A stretch of DNA of 64,000 nt from Haliclystus octoradiatus (GCA_916610825.1 OU744446.1:13016538-13080537); one strand, 5' to 3'. Counted from the first letter of the stretch, positions 51,036 through 63,103 are shown. Numbers and translations are program-made. The notes: generated by a model not told the origin, from the letters alone.

Positions 51036-54000
51036 TTATCCATGCAAAGTTGAATTCTTTCAATGAGTAATTAATCATGAAAATCGACGATGATAATCCA
51101 GTGATAATGACGAATGAAATTCCATGACATCAGATGATGTGATATGAAAATGACGATTATGTTAGTCGTTAGTTACCATGACGATAGTTAGGCTGATATT
51201 AGTGGGAAATGATGTTAATGACGAAGTTCAATTAGTCTTGCATTTTGATTGTAATTAGTTTGTCAATGTCAAGTAGAAAAAAAATCTTACTGTGTCTGTC
51301 ATACTATTCATTACCCTATTCCAAAGCTACTGTAACATTCACTTGACAAAGTTATGTAAAAACACACAATAAATGCAAATAATACTGATAGGTAATAGCA
51401 TAATGAAGACAACAATACATAAATAAATAATAACTAATGTTCCATCACTATACTTAAATGTTAGATGACTCTTAGCTTAAACTAATTCTGCTACTTCAAT
51501 TCTAAAATTACATATACATTAAGTTGTGATAAACTGAAACATTTGCAAAATTCGTTGTGTTTGCATATGAAAACAAAATTTACATGCTGAAAATCTTAGT
51601 TGTTGAATGCGGACTTCTTGTGAAAAATTTGCATTTAATTAATTATTTAAAATAACTAATAAAATTGATTGGTCAAGTTTTGAAGCCAATCTGATAAGAA
51701 GTAACAGAGATATCAATGTTTTAATAAGTTCATTCTGCTCCATGTTTATCTACATGACATAGCTATTCAATAATAAGTTGTCCGAGAAAAAATTGAATAG
51801 TGACATCAGAAAAATAAACGTGCCGCAGACTGAGCGTATTGAAGCATTGATATATTTGTCATTTCTGATCAGAACGGCTTCAAATTTAACCAGTCATTTT
51901 CAATATTTATTTCACATCACAATCAATCATTCAATTGAAGTCAATGTTTTCCTAAGAAACACAATTCAAAAAGATTATTATCCAATGATGCAGACAATTG
52001 ACTTCGAATGTATCAGAATATCACAACGTAACTTGAACACTATGCAATGTTTACCCTTTATAAACAACAACTGTCTAAGGGACATAGAAAAGTCACAATA
52101 GTCAGCTGTTATAAATATATAGAGAGGTAAAGATATTATATTTGGTTATATTATAAAAATAACTGTGATTTACTGCCTTATTAATACATTTTGAATTCAA
52201 TACAGTTGAACACAGTCAATAGTTAAGACAACGTTGAAATCGTTTTGCATTGTATGAAGATTATTAACTATAGCACAAAATAAATTTTGAATGAGGTCTG
52301 TGATCGACAGGTTAGAATTACCCCAAGCATGTCAATAAATCAGACAGCTTTTAAAAAACAAAAAATATGATGATTTTTGGTGCAAATAAAGATTTCAAAA
52401 ACAGTTTCAACACCAGGTGACAAGTGTAGTATTTTGTGTGATTCTAATTTAGAGTTGAAAACGAGAGAAATAACTGCAAACTGTGTTCAGCTGTATTAAA
52501 ACTCAATCAACTTAGAGATGTTAAATTAATTGTCAAACTCTAAGTATTGCCAAGAAGATTGTTATGGCAGAAAATGGGCTATAAAAATCCTTTTGTTTTT
52601 AACTTTTTAAAAGAAAATAGTCGATTAACAAGTTGTTGAAAAGTGATTGAGGACATATTATAAGTTTTGTGTCAGTTGCTAATTGGATGTATCAAAAGGG
52701 ATTTTTCTGAGATATATAATTTGGATAAAGTAGACAATATGTTTAGATAATTCTTTTGAAAATTGGAAATTTATTTATTCCACAAAAGCTGTTGCTAATG
52801 ATGCAATTATTATTCAGAATAATGCTTAAAACAAGCTACTCAAAAATAGATGTTTGAATTGTAACCAATTGCCAATAACATGTGTTATATTTCAATAGCA
52901 TACAACACGATCAGAAGCATCAAGCAAATTTTAGATAATTTGGATTTTGAAAACATAAGAAAGAAAATAAAATTATTAGGCTGATTTTACGTTCAAGAAA
53001 AGCTTGAAATTGTTATTCTTATTTAACCACTTTCTGCCATAACATCTGAATAACTTAAAATATAAAATGTTCTAGTTGTGTAAATTATCTATAATGGAAT
53101 GTGTAGAAATGTGCAGTTGTGTATGCGTAACAGTGAATGATTGAGTAGTTTCCATAAATAAGTTACAGCTATATTTAATATTTCTGGTGGAAAGTTTTAA
53201 TATGTTAGAGTTAATAAGGTTTAAAGAGCATTTTGTTATCACAAAAGGAAGTTCTCTTCAATTAAGACCTGCTAATACTTCAAAAAGGATTTTGATAAAC
53301 GAACAAAGACCAAAAAAAGATTCGAAAATTTTTTCTTTCAATTTCTGTACCAGTGCTGCCATTGCCATGGTATCATCGCGATATCGGTTTTCTTATTCAT
53401 TTCATTTAAGGTAATAGATTAAAATTGAATGATGAAATCTATTTTTTCAGACTTTGGACAGGCTTCCAGTTTCCTAGTTGCGTGAAATTATTTGTCAATT
53501 TGCTTGAAACGAGTATATAATCCATTAACAAAATATGGAAATCTGTTTCCAACTTTCTGATAACTGATTCTGTAGTATTTGCTGGCTGATGTGTTGGAGA
53601 GAACTTCCTAATGAGTAGTCTGTGGCGATGGAGAACAGCTTTTAATGTTCAAATTAGGGCTAGAATAGTTATTTGGTTAGTTATTGGTTATATAACAGTT
53701 ACTGGACAACTCTGTTTTGGTCATTATCACCTGAAAATGACCATTATCAGTGGATAATGACTGAAGCAGAATCAAGATGGTCATGTCGAGATTAAATGAG
53801 AATTAGATCACCAGCTTGTCACATAATTTGTCACATCTTGACGCCATTGACACTGATTTGTTATTCAGCGCAGTCATTATACCTTTTAAATTGATTGCTG
53901 GCTGACTGATCGACCATCATACATGATAATTATATTGAGCTGTTGAATTACTCCGATCATCTAAAAATTTGTTTTCCATTGTTATTAAATTATTACAATT

Positions 54001-54752
54001 AATGTACCCTACTCAAGTGCGATTCAACATTGCCAGCGATTTTTATTGCACTTATTCGAATTTGCACTAATTCAGAATTGTTTAACAAAGACTTGACCAC
54101 AAAATATTAAGGTTTCAAAGCAATGTTGCATTTAGGTGGAAAGTTCAGTTACTGGTATCTGAATTGCACTTAACTGGGGTGCAGTAATCTACTAGCATTG
54201 TTATATGTTTGGTTGTCACAGTATATGCGCTGTCGATATTAGTAGATTATTAGTATTGAAATGGTGAAGTTTGATTATTAGTTTTGATTTAGATTAATTT
54301 AATAGATATTAATATGAAATTAATGTGTTATTAACTCAAATTTGACTAGTTGTAAAAAATATAAAACCATCTGATGATAAATTGTGAGTAATCAATAATA
54401 TTAGACATTGAATTAGCTCTTTATGATAATTGTTAGTTCAAAATTAGTTGAGTTGATTAATTAGTGTTCTGAGAATATGAAGGGTTATGCGTTTGAAGAT
54501 GAGAGATGAGATACCACCGCAAATATACCATTAACAGCGTAATGACAAGAATCAATGGTTTAAGATTAATGTTTTGTAAAACAGCGAAATCAATCCAGAA
54601 TTGGATTACACATCAACTCATTGCAAAAAAATTCAAAAAACATTTGTTTTACAAATTCAAGTGCTTTGTGGTATATTTGCATTGTTTTCTTAATGATAAT
54701 AATTGCATATGAATTAATTATGTTGATATGAGAAGATGAGTTGATTAAAAGT

Positions 54753-54775
54753 GAATGAATGAATGAATGAATGAA
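54753..54775. repeat. (GAAT)n microsatellite
   Basis: Five to six perfect gaat units inside intron K-L. Confidence 0.9.
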
Positions 54776-55229
54776 CAAGTTAAAATACAATAACCAATAA
54801 ACTTCACTGTACAATATTTGGGCATTTTTCTAGACACAGAACGCTTCTTCACACCCAGACGTGATCATTTTTTCAGACTAAAATAATGGTGAAATCTTTA
54901 GAAATCATTCAGCAGTAAAGTTATTAAACTCATCATAAATGATGATTAACAGTTTCACAACAATACGAAGTAAACTGTCACGTTGTAACAATTGTACATT
55001 TACAGCTTCATAAGATTGGGAGGCGTTACTCACTTCTGGTTGTTACTAGATTATTTATACTGTTAGTATCTATCATTGATTAAAACATAGATCAACCAGG
55101 AATATACTTTTGGTGTAGAAAAATTGAAAATTCATTTTGACAGTTCTGTGTCATAGAAAAGACCCATACTACTGTACATTAAAGGGAGATTATGAACCTA
55201 TGCTATGTGCTACATCAATCAAATGATAC

Positions 55230-55463
55230 CTCTTGCTCTGGCTCTTGCTTTTCCACCTCCTCGGGTGTTCTTAAACGAACTCGTCCAAGCATATACGGAG
55301 ATTTCTGCAACGTAACATTTAAACCAGTCCATCCTTTTTCCATTTTATTGAGCTGCTGGCGCAAAGGACTACGGTCCACATCATCAGTGGCCATAAAATC
55401 CTTCGCGGTCTGATAGACAATGTAGTACACCCGTTCAAAATTTGTAATTTCAATATGAAGCTC
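55230..55463 (-). CDS. Exon K: last spectrin-repeat exon and linker into the giant exon
   Basis: 234 nt, 78 codons, phase 0 at both ends. Acceptor CTCTTTCATAG before GAGCTTCATATT; donor CAAGAG|GTATCA. It encodes a helix B-like segment, then a helix C motif (L-R-Q-Q-L-N-K-M-E-K-G-W-T-G-L-N), then a Pro/Glu/Lys-rich linker ending E-K-Q-E-P-E-Q-E. The linker's acidic, low-complexity character prepares the change from helical rod to extended repeat region. Joining to GTT of exon L is in frame, which is the evidence that rod and array are one protein. Confidence 0.87.
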
Positions 55464-55780
55464 CTATGAAAGAGGGACATACATGATATTGAATCAAGAA
55501 CATTAATAACAAAATAAAATAATGTAGTAATCAATCTACAACAATGCATTCTATTGTTGAAACAATTGCACACCAATAACTCAACAACCAAATGAAAACG
55601 CATATATTTAAATAATTGAAAGAAAACCTTTATAGTTCAAGCACAAACTACTTGATGTGAACAAGGTAAAGTTAAACTTAGTCAACAATTTAAAGTCAGA
55701 TCTGTATACATAATGCCAATACAAATTGAAAATCATAATCAAATCAAAAATGTACTGCATACAATTGATGTAAGACTTAC
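55464..55780 (-). other. Intron J-K (317 bp)
   Basis: Donor ATCCAA|GTAAGTCTT and acceptor TTTCATAG. AT-rich; nothing else seen. Confidence 0.85.
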
Positions 55781-56095
55781 TTGGATATAGCGTTCAAATT
55801 CTTTCTTTTGCGGTCGTCTACGATTCATTTCTAAAACTTCTTGCTCTTTGTTTGTAACCCAAATTTGAAGTTGAGTAACGTCTTCTTCAAATTTGGTACG
55901 CAAAGCTTTCTCAAGAAAAGTTTGCCTGTGATTTGCAGCTTCACAAATCCTCTCCCAGCGTACCGATAGGTTATCAATTTGAGCTTGGACTTCAGGAGCA
56001 CCTGTTACTTGCGGTCGACCGTCAATTAGTTCTTTACCACAGTCAATGGTACGACCAATGTCTTGGATGCCTTCATTGAGATCTCTTTGAAACAA
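55781..56095 (-). CDS. Exon J: spectrin-repeat exon
   Basis: 315 nt, 105 codons, phase 0/0, the length of one spectrin repeat. Acceptor TGTTGTTTTCCATAG before TTGTTTCAAAGA; donor GTAAGT. Helix B is followed by helix C (I-D-N-L-S-V-R-W-E-R-I-C-E-A-A, the conserved Trp present) and the next helix A (V-T-Q-L-Q-I-W-V-T-N-K-E). A basic stretch N-R-R-R-P-Q-K-K lies near the end. The apparent TTG start of the open frame is simply the first codon after the splice. Confidence 0.9.
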
Positions 56096-56487
56096 CTATG
56101 GAAAACAACAGGCAGGATAAATAACAAATAGAAAGTTTCATTGATGAATTATAAACAAATAGCAATGAAGAAAATGTTAATACAGTCAATATTAACACAA
56201 AAACAGCAAATTGAACCAACAAACATTAATTATGCATAAAATATAACAAAGATAATTCCTTAATAAGCCCAAAGCAATGTCGGACAGAAGGTTTAGCTTT
56301 CCTGAATCATTTTCTTCAGTATATTTTGAGTATTTTTTTAAGTTTGAGCTCTATATGAGAAAACTACTAACAGTCTTATGAATTTGCTCTAAACTTCCTG
56401 GATCAAGGATCATCCCCAGGATTGTGTAGGACACTGGCCAACAGTATTCATAAACAAAAATTCTCCTTTTTCTATAAGTAAACCTAC
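56096..56487 (-). other. Intron I-J (392 bp)
   Basis: Donor GAGCATCGG|GTAGGT; acceptor TTTTCCATAG. The open frame reading on past the donor into the intron is not coding. Nothing else seen. Confidence 0.85.
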
Positions 56488-56732
56488 CCGATGCTCAATG
56501 AGTTGACGTCTGACTATTTCAAGAGTTGTTCCAGGTTTTCCATGTCTGCTTTGAAGATTTTCAGCACTTTCAATCCAAGCCAAAAGATCAATGTAAATAA
56601 TTTGATAACGTTCAGCTTGTGTTAATGTCATTTCAAGATTGACACCACGTGCTTCGAGAATTGTAACAACGTCATTGAATCTCTCTCTTAAAGCTTTGAT
56701 TTGGATCTCGAGAGGACTCATTTCACGATTAT
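56488..56732 (-). CDS. Exon I: spectrin-repeat exon
   Basis: 245 nt, starting with two bases of a codon whose first base (G) comes from exon H, making Asp; ends in phase 0. Acceptor GCATTTTATAG before ATAATCGTGAAATG. It encodes helix C (I-K-A-L-R-E-R-F-N-D-V-V, with Phe where Trp is usual) and the following helix A (Y-I-D-L-L-A-W-I-E-S-A-E-N-L). The split codon agrees exactly with exon H. Confidence 0.9.
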
Positions 56733-57528
56733 CTATAAAATGCAAACATACATAATCAATAACTCAACGGCTTTGTTCCAACACCTTTAACATTGCCTTT
56801 GTGACAAGATATATTCTAGTATTCGACAGATTTTTAAGTGAAAAACCTATCATACCAGCATCCCTCGGGGTCACCAAAAAATAAAACCAAACAAACACCT
56901 ACATTTAAATAAGATCTAGTTCCAAAGTTACATACTTTTCGTGAAAAAGTATATAATTTGCGCCCCATTCATCTATTCCACCCACAGAAAGAAATGTTCT
57001 TTATTTAAGTGCAATGCATGTGAAGGGTATTAAACTACACTACACTAGGTATGTTAAAGCAGGGACCCAATCTCATTGGTTAACTATAACAATGTGATTT
57101 TGATCCCATATCAGCAGATCACATTACCAACCATAGACCTGCTTTCTATTTCTTAATGCGCAGCTCGAAAAATTCTATTTCAACCATTCATTCTTAAAGA
57201 TAGGTGTTTTCAAGCTGACAGGTAGGACATAGGGGTTTGTAAGGATAGGCAAGTATGTCAAATGTAGGGTCTTAAAAATGACTTTCTCTAGAACCCTTAG
57301 CGGACTTGATACTTTCCTCAAGAAATGTTTGAGTCAGCATGCAGGCTATAATGATAGTGCAGCCACTCACTATTACTTTTTACAAATCTTCAAAAAATCT
57401 GGTTAATTAAGGGCAGGGTAGCCCCGGCAAACTTCGTCCACATTTTCAATGTAGAAACACTTAAATTGGTCAGAAACTGTAAAGACAACCACAGAACGTT
57501 ATTTATCAAAAAAATAAATAAGACTTAC
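56733..57528 (-). other. Intron H-I (796 bp)
   Basis: Phase-1 intron, donor TTGATG|GTAAGTC, acceptor GCATTTTATAG. AT-rich; no gene or notable repeat seen. Confidence 0.82.
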
Positions 57529-57631
57529 CATCAACAGCATCAGGTGGTCTCATGATGTTAATAAGAGCCTGACCCACAGTACAAACAATCTCAACTGTTC
57601 CTTTGTGATTATAAGCATCATTGAGCAAAGC
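57529..57631 (-). CDS. Exon H: short spectrin-rod exon
   Basis: 103 nt, 34 codons plus one base. Acceptor TTTTCTATATCAG before GCTTTGCTCAAT; donor GTAAGTC. It encodes a helix B-like stretch (V-E-I-V-C-T-V-G-Q-A-L-I) ending R-P-P-D-A-V-D. With exon I it makes a 116-residue repeat-sized block. Confidence 0.88.
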
Positions 57632-57954
57632 CTGATATAGAAAACAAAATGTACCGTGAAATAATAATAATAGTAATAATAAATGGAATCCAGTGCTAGA
57701 GGCCATCATTAAATATAAGAGAGATAAAAAGACAAATACCAAAAATGGTTTAACAAATCACGATTTTAAGAATTTCTTAGCGAAATTAAACTATTTCAAA
57801 AAGTTGACTTTCAATATTACTCTAAAAATACTAAAATAACATTGACAATTCTATGCATAATGTTATATTACTTGATATGTGACCAATGGGTAGCTTACAT
57901 GCTTGTAATTACAAATAAAATTCAAAATAAAAACATGCATTAAATTGGACTAAC
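57632..57954 (-). other. Intron G-H (323 bp)
   Basis: Donor CAAAAG|GTTAGT and acceptor CTATATCAG. Nothing else seen. Confidence 0.83.
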
Positions 57955-58281
57955 CTTTTGTTCACTCATTTGTTCTAAAACACCTTGCGGTATGACGCAC
58001 ACCTGTGGTAGAGTAGTGACACGTCCTTCCATTTTTTCAAGCCATATCATTAATGGTTGCATAGTACCATGAAATTTTTCAGAACATTTAACAACTTCGT
58101 CATATTTCCTATTATGACTCAACATGTAAATTGCAACTGTTTGCCAATTTTTATTCACCATGTCAAGAGTTGATAATAATTCAGAAGTTGTACGATTCTT
58201 GTCAAGAGTAATTAATTCATGTCCACATTGATTCACCAATTGGAAGGTGTGTCGCTGCTTCTCGACTTCTTGCATGATTTT
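57955..58281 (-). CDS. Exon G: spectrin-repeat exon
   Basis: 327 nt, 109 codons, phase 0/0. Acceptor ATTCTACTAG before AAAATCATGCAAGAA. Helix B (Q-L-V-N-Q-C-G-H-E-L-I), helix C with the conserved Trp (D-M-V-N-K-N-W-Q-T-V) and the next helix A (M-Q-P-L-M-I-W-L-E-K-M-E) are seen. A one-repeat exon like C and J. Confidence 0.9.
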
Positions 58282-59459
58282 CTAGTAGAATTCAATGAAA
58301 ACATCCATTTTAATTGGGGTTAGGTAGCCTACTCAAATCAAAAACAGCAAGTCAACAATCTCACTCTACAGTTATACAACAACAAAAAAAAAGGCATTTA
58401 TACAAAGTCAGAGAAAAAATGATGAGGTGTGTCAATTGTGAGTATTACAGGGTCCAACAACAGTGGGAATTCTGTGATCCAAGGTCTTGGAAGGGTAAAG
58501 AAAATTGATATATGTCTGATTCATAACTAGCATCAACAAAAAGGCATACATTTAAATAATGTTCTAGAATAAATATGAAAATTTTTGAAATATATATTTA
58601 AACCAATTTTCTTTTCTGTTTTCTTTTCTACTATATAAACGTTGATGTATCTACTGTATTTGAGATTCACGCTTCAAATGGTAAATGTATCAAAACCAAA
58701 CTTTCGGTGGAGTATCTTATAATTATTCGTGGCAGCATAGGCATTTCATGTCCGTATCTTTATATTCCTTAATTGACGGCCCGAAGCATATTTTTTTCGT
58801 AGGACTTCCTCTTGCGGCTCCATAGAAAGAACAAAATTAAGTTATCATGTCCGTCACGCTTCATCTTTCACAACCAACTAACCTTCAGTTCTATTGTTTA
58901 TTTATGAATTGCAGTGTAATAGTGTATGCATGTACTATGTCCGCTAATACTACAGCATGACTACAGTAAGATATAACGATTTTGCATCATCGACATGATC
59001 ATCATCATTTATTCAGAATTTGAATATTAGCTAAAAGCTTTCTTTCACAACACTGATTTAAATATATATATATATTAAAATCTTAAATATATATCTCAAA
59101 TCTTATTCAAACTTACTCGAATATCAGACCATTAATTTTGATTTCAAATGACATGTATCCTATATGGTTCACAATCCTTGGTGCTTCAGTTTTTGTTCAA
59201 GCACTGATCACTTCAAGGTTTAGTTTAGGTTAACATGCAAATTAATTGTCAATCTACTATATCAATCACAATTCAAAGTACAAGTGCATTATTTTTTAAC
59301 TTCTAGCAATTAAATGTTCTGTTTTTTATTTTCAAAATTTTACACAGCGTAGCGGGTTCACTTCACTGGTCAATTCGTATGATACATGTTACATATAGCA
59401 TCATAAGAATACATTTCTACACAATCACAAATCGAGCTTTTGGTTTACAAAAAACTTAC
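58282..59459 (-). other. Intron F-G (1.18 kb)
   Basis: Donor TTATCG|GTAAGT and acceptor TTCTACTAG. Contains a short (AT)n run near 59062-59075. A small plus-strand open frame at 58314-58508 has no recognisable product. No gene seen. Confidence 0.8.
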
Positions 59460-59750
59460 CGATAAATTGTCTTCAAATTGTATAATGTCAGTGGTAATAA
59501 GCTGACCACTTTCAAGTCGTCGAATAACAGTTAAAAGCCATGAATCAAATTGCATTACAAGTTTCTTGTACATAACAGAAATCTCTTGCTTTCTCCTCCC
59601 ACATCTGGCATCAACATCTTTGTAATTTTTTCGCAGTTGGTTAACTTTGTCAGCTAGTTTGCCAGCAGAAGGATCCTTCTTTTGCCTTTGACAATTGTCA
59701 TAGAGAGCTTCGACACTTGATCGGCGACAATCCACCTCTAAGATCACAAA
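59460..59750 (-). CDS. Exon F: spectrin-repeat exon
   Basis: 291 nt, 97 codons, phase 0/0. Acceptor TTTTGTTTTCAG before TTTGTGATCTTAGAG; donor GTAAGT. It encodes a short helix B, a basic helix C (V-N-Q-L-R-K-N-Y-K-D-V-D, Tyr in place of Trp) and helix A (F-D-S-W-L-L-T-V-I-R-R-L). It is about ten residues shorter than a standard repeat. Confidence 0.88.
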
Positions 59751-60166
59751 CTGAAAACAAAAATCAGAAGAGAATATTACAAAATGTCTCTAATCATCAG
59801 TTAGTAAAACAGCAAAACCGGTGAAGTCAGAAAATAAATAGGTGGGTAATATAACCATTGGGACCTTTCAAGTTCAAAACATCTTTTGACACAAGATACA
59901 TAATTAAATAATTTTTACACTAAATAATTCCAAAATTTAACTTTCCGTGCTCACAGATCTTGAAAACATTTCAAAAACTTTATCGGAATTTATTTAATAT
60001 AGATTCAACAATAAAATATGCTTTAGAGTGTGGATTACACTGTGGTTAGGCCTACTATTCAAGCACCATATAAAATCTTACTAATCAAGCTACTTTATGA
60101 GAACATAATTCATTAGGATGTAGAATTGCAGCCCAATCAGATGCCTTTTCATAAATCAAGACTTAC
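59751..60166 (-). other. Intron E-F (416 bp)
   Basis: Donor CTTAAA|GTAAGTC; acceptor GTTTTCAG. Nothing else seen. Confidence 0.83.
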
Positions 60167-60396
60167 TTTAAGTTCTTTAATTTGTTTCTGAAGAACCACA
60201 AAATCTGATGAAACTGGAGACATCTTATCAAACGTTTTACGAGAAACCTCAATCCATTTTGTGAAGTTATCAACGCCTTCTTTGGGACTTTGAGATGCAA
60301 CAAGAATAGCTTGACAACGACTTTCAAAACTACAGATACTGACAGCAAGATCTTGATAACGCTTGATAACTGATGCAGTTGTACGAACCCACATAC
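60167..60396 (-). CDS. Exon E: spectrin-repeat exon
   Basis: 230 nt, beginning with the last two bases of a Gly codon split with exon D; ends in phase 0. Acceptor TATTTTTTGTCAAG before GTATGTGGGTT. It encodes helix C (T-A-S-V-I-K-R-Y-Q-D-L-A) and helix A (V-D-N-F-T-K-W-I-E-V-S-R-K). The first exon bases resemble a donor site, but the matching split codon in exon D supports this acceptor. Confidence 0.86.
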
Positions 60397-61061
60397 CTTG
60401 ACAAAAAATAATAATAGGAATTAAATATGATCAAATATAAATGGTACTTCTTGCAGGTATAAATGGTATAAGTGGGTCGCTGATATTAAAAACTGTTGTT
60501 AAGTAAATTAACGATTCAAAAACACTGGACAGGCTTTGAAATGTAAGAAAATCCATACCGGTAACGTTCAGATTTCAGTGTGAAACCAAAATACTTATAT
60601 AGGTGAAAACATTGGACTGTGTTTGAATTGGAATTTATTGATAGCTCAAGGACAGGCTAAAATGGCGCAAATGATTCAGATCAGATAATTTACTTCGATG
60701 AAAATGGTCTAGGTATGTCAATTTGAAGATAACTTCATCTAGAAATATTTTATTTTCATGTTCAATGGACATAAAACTCCATACCATCAGTTTTGCATCA
60801 AGCCAAATATGTCAGATAATTGAATACATTGCAGTTACTTATGACAATATGAGGCTAGCAGGAGGAATCGAAGAATATCTTGCAATGTGGAATGTAAAAC
60901 CAGACATTTTTCATACAAAAATCAGGCAAAATTCTAAAACATTTAATAAATTTGTATGTGGCATGATGTCCAAGTCCAGTAGATTTTGTCTTCTCCTAAA
61001 TTTCCGGCACCTTTTTACATACATGTTTGTCAAGGCAATAGATGATTTATGTTTCACATAC
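60397..61061 (-). other. Intron D-E (665 bp)
   Basis: Phase-1 intron, donor AATG|GTATGTGAA, acceptor TTTTTTGTCAAG. A plus-strand open frame at 60723-61088 overlaps it and exon D and is not supported. Nothing else seen. Confidence 0.8.
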
Positions 61062-61188
61062 CATTCGACATTCTTGGTGATTTCATAGTATCTGGTTGCT
61101 CTCTATTATCCAAGCTTGTCAGTACCTCTGATGCCATTTGAATAGTGACCAAATCACGATGCCGGGACTGGACATCATTTTGAAAGGC
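61062..61188 (-). CDS. Exon D: short spectrin-rod exon
   Basis: 127 nt, 42 codons plus one base. Acceptor TTTCATATTTCCAG before GCCTTTCAAAATGATG; donor GTATGT. It starts A-F-Q-N-D-V-Q-S-R-H, the same A-F-Q opening as exon C, then a helix B-like stretch ending at K-S-P-R-M-S-N. With exon E it forms a 119-residue block. Too short and mixed-frame to stand out as an open frame. Confidence 0.85.
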
Positions 61189-62002
61189 CTGGAAATATGA
61201 AAGGAAAGCAAATTAATATCAATGTTACCATTACCTGGGTCATCAGTCATGAAATAAGAAGACAATTTAATGATGTCAAAACTAGACAAAAAACAATTAA
61301 GAAAAATATTGTTCTTTTAATCATTCATTTTTAATTTTCTGAATGTGAAGGGAACGAATAACTGAATGAAGTTTTTCACACAAAAAAGTGATATTAAATG
61401 AAATCATCTGTACTCTGTATCCATCCATTATTCCTTTTCAATTACTTAATGTTATAACAAATGACAGAAGATGTTAAACTTTCAACAAAATTAATCAAAA
61501 ATGTGTCAACAAAAACATGGAATATTGTATCACCTATTGAACATTTTTGTGATTTGCAACAATTAAGGTTAAATTTGAAACTAAAAACTCCATGCATCGA
61601 TAATTTAAAATTATGAATTAAAAATCCCATGACATTGTATCTTTGGGAAATGTGGAGGAAGTAATAGCCTAACTGATCTTAAAGTTGAATTCATCATTGA
61701 TACTACCATACCTTCTATTTTATTACTATTATTATTATTATTAGTGAAGGGGGAGGAGGTTGTAATTTCAGATTATGACACCTATATAAAGTCAATATCT
61801 TATTATCTTACATTAGCGGCTCCGAAAAAATAACATGCGTTCCAATTCATGCCTTTTCAAATTGGATTTTTCACAACTACTCTTTTGAGTTAATAGCACT
61901 TTGCTTGATATGGAACTTTGTTACATCGTATATGAATGTTGATACAGGACAGACTTCAACACATTACTGAAAAATTAATATTTAAGATTACAAATTTCTT
62001 AC
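61189..62002 (-). other. Intron C-D (814 bp)
   Basis: Donor ATAAGG|GTAAGA; acceptor ATATTTCCAG. Holds an (ATT)n run at 61722-61743. No gene seen. Confidence 0.82.
61722..61743. repeat. (ATT)n microsatellite
   Basis: A slightly interrupted att run within intron C-D. Confidence 0.85.
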
Positions 62003-62320
62003 CCTTATACTATCAATTTTTCGAATAATTTTTCTTCCATCAGAAGGTACTTGCTCTTGCATTTCTCTAGACAACTGACGTTCAGCTTCAGCAAGCCAAG
62101 GTAGGAATTGCTCTATTTTTTGGAGATAATCCTGATGCTTTTGCAAAGACTCACTGATTAATCTTCCTTTGAATGCTAACAATCTCAATAGTTTGCGATA
62201 ACGGTCATTAATTTCATGTAATTTTTGTTCCAAGACCCAAGTTTGACTTGTAGCGGTCATAGCTGGATTCAAATTATCAGGTATGCTAGCAAGGTAATGT
62301 TCTAGCTCTTTCTGGAATGC
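62003..62320 (-). CDS. Exon C: spectrin-repeat exon
   Basis: 318 nt, 106 codons, exactly one canonical spectrin-repeat length, phase 0/0. Acceptor AACTATTTTTTCCAG before GCATTCCAGAAA; donor GTAAGA. Opens A-F-Q-K-E-L-E-H, then helix C (L-H-E-I-N-D-R-Y-R-K-L-L) and a clear helix A (I-E-Q-F-L-P-W-L-A-E-A-E-R-Q-L) with the conserved Trp-Leu. This is the best spectrin-repeat match in the window. Confidence 0.92.
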
Positions 62321-63019
62321 CTGGAAAAAATAGTTGGAAAAACTTAAGAAAAGACATATGTACCAGAAATAAAAATAAAAATGACACACAATTTAATTTT
62401 GACTCAATCTAATTTTGCTTCCACTCATGAAGCCAAACCAAAAAGGGAAGGAGTACATTTGACGCTCTCTATTCGCCAATTAAAAAACTTAACACTCCAC
62501 TCACAATATATACAAAAGGCATTATAACAACAACAATACCACATAATATAAATATATTAAATAACACAATTGGCACAACATATTTATTTGTAACTTCGCA
62601 CTCTATAAATTATAATCCTGATAATGTTGGCCTGTACTTCTAAATTAAAAAAAAATCAGCTGTAACTATGAGGTCACATGACCCATTTTATTATCGTAAT
62701 TTTGAAGATAGAATCCCAATTTGTAAAGGGCAGTAGTGTGTTCTTGAAATCTTCTAGTTTTGCTGTCTAATGTTTCTGATTGATTTGAATAATGTATTTA
62801 TGTTAAACACCCAATCAGACCTGTGAGCTGGAGATCTTATGTAATGAATCCAGGTCAAAGCCTCTTAACATAATACTTTCAATTGACGAGGAAATAATGG
62901 GCAGTAGCAATCAATTGATTATAGGACAGACAATATATTTAATGCATGCAACACTTATCATATTGTTTCTGTCGCCATGAATGTTGCATTCACATTGCCA
63001 TAGAGAACTGATCACATAC
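62321..63019 (-). other. Intron B-C (699 bp)
   Basis: Donor GCCAAG|GTATGTG; acceptor TTTTTTCCAG. AT-rich; no gene or repeat of note. Confidence 0.83.
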
Positions 63020-63103
63020 CTTGGCTTCTGCCAAAAATGCCTCGCCATGGTGATTGACCCGTTGAAGGTCCTCATCACGACGTTTAACTTCTTCAACAAA
63101 AGA
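63020..63103 (-). CDS. Exon B: short spectrin-rod exon
   Basis: 84 nt, 28 codons, phase 0/0. Acceptor ATTTATTTTTCAG before TCTTTTGTTGAAGAA; donor GTATGTG. It encodes S-F-V-E-E-V-K-R-R-D-E-D-L-Q then V-N-H-H-G-E-A-F-L, a typical helix B stretch. Too short for ORF finding but well bounded. Confidence 0.85.

Larger units (their letters stand above)
51016..55229 (-). other. Intron K-L (4.2 kb)
   Basis: GT at 55229-55228 (context GAG|GTATCA) and AG at 51017-51016. AT-rich, with GC near 25-35% in sampled lines. It is three and a half times longer than the next longest intron here. Short open frames on both strands (e.g. 51778-52101 plus) have no recognisable product and no splice support. A (GAAT)n run lies at 54753-54775. 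I see no gene in it; an alternative exon or internal promoter cannot be excluded. Confidence 0.75.

Noticed and set aside
51016-51078. Start codon and hydrophobic signal-peptide-like N terminus (M-I-N-Y then I-I-L-F-L-L-L) of the giant frame
   Set aside because: The hydrophobic stretch is the translated T-rich tract of the splice acceptor, ending in TTCAG exactly where the phase-compatible exon begins. The protein is probably cytoplasmic, like its spectrin rod.
51778-52101. 107-codon plus-strand frame in the large intron
   Set aside because: It begins with a non-ATG codon, has no recognisable motif, and AT-rich composition makes such frames expected by chance.
60723-61088. 121-codon plus-strand frame
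   Set aside because: It overlaps exon D and its donor on the opposite strand and has no recognisable product.
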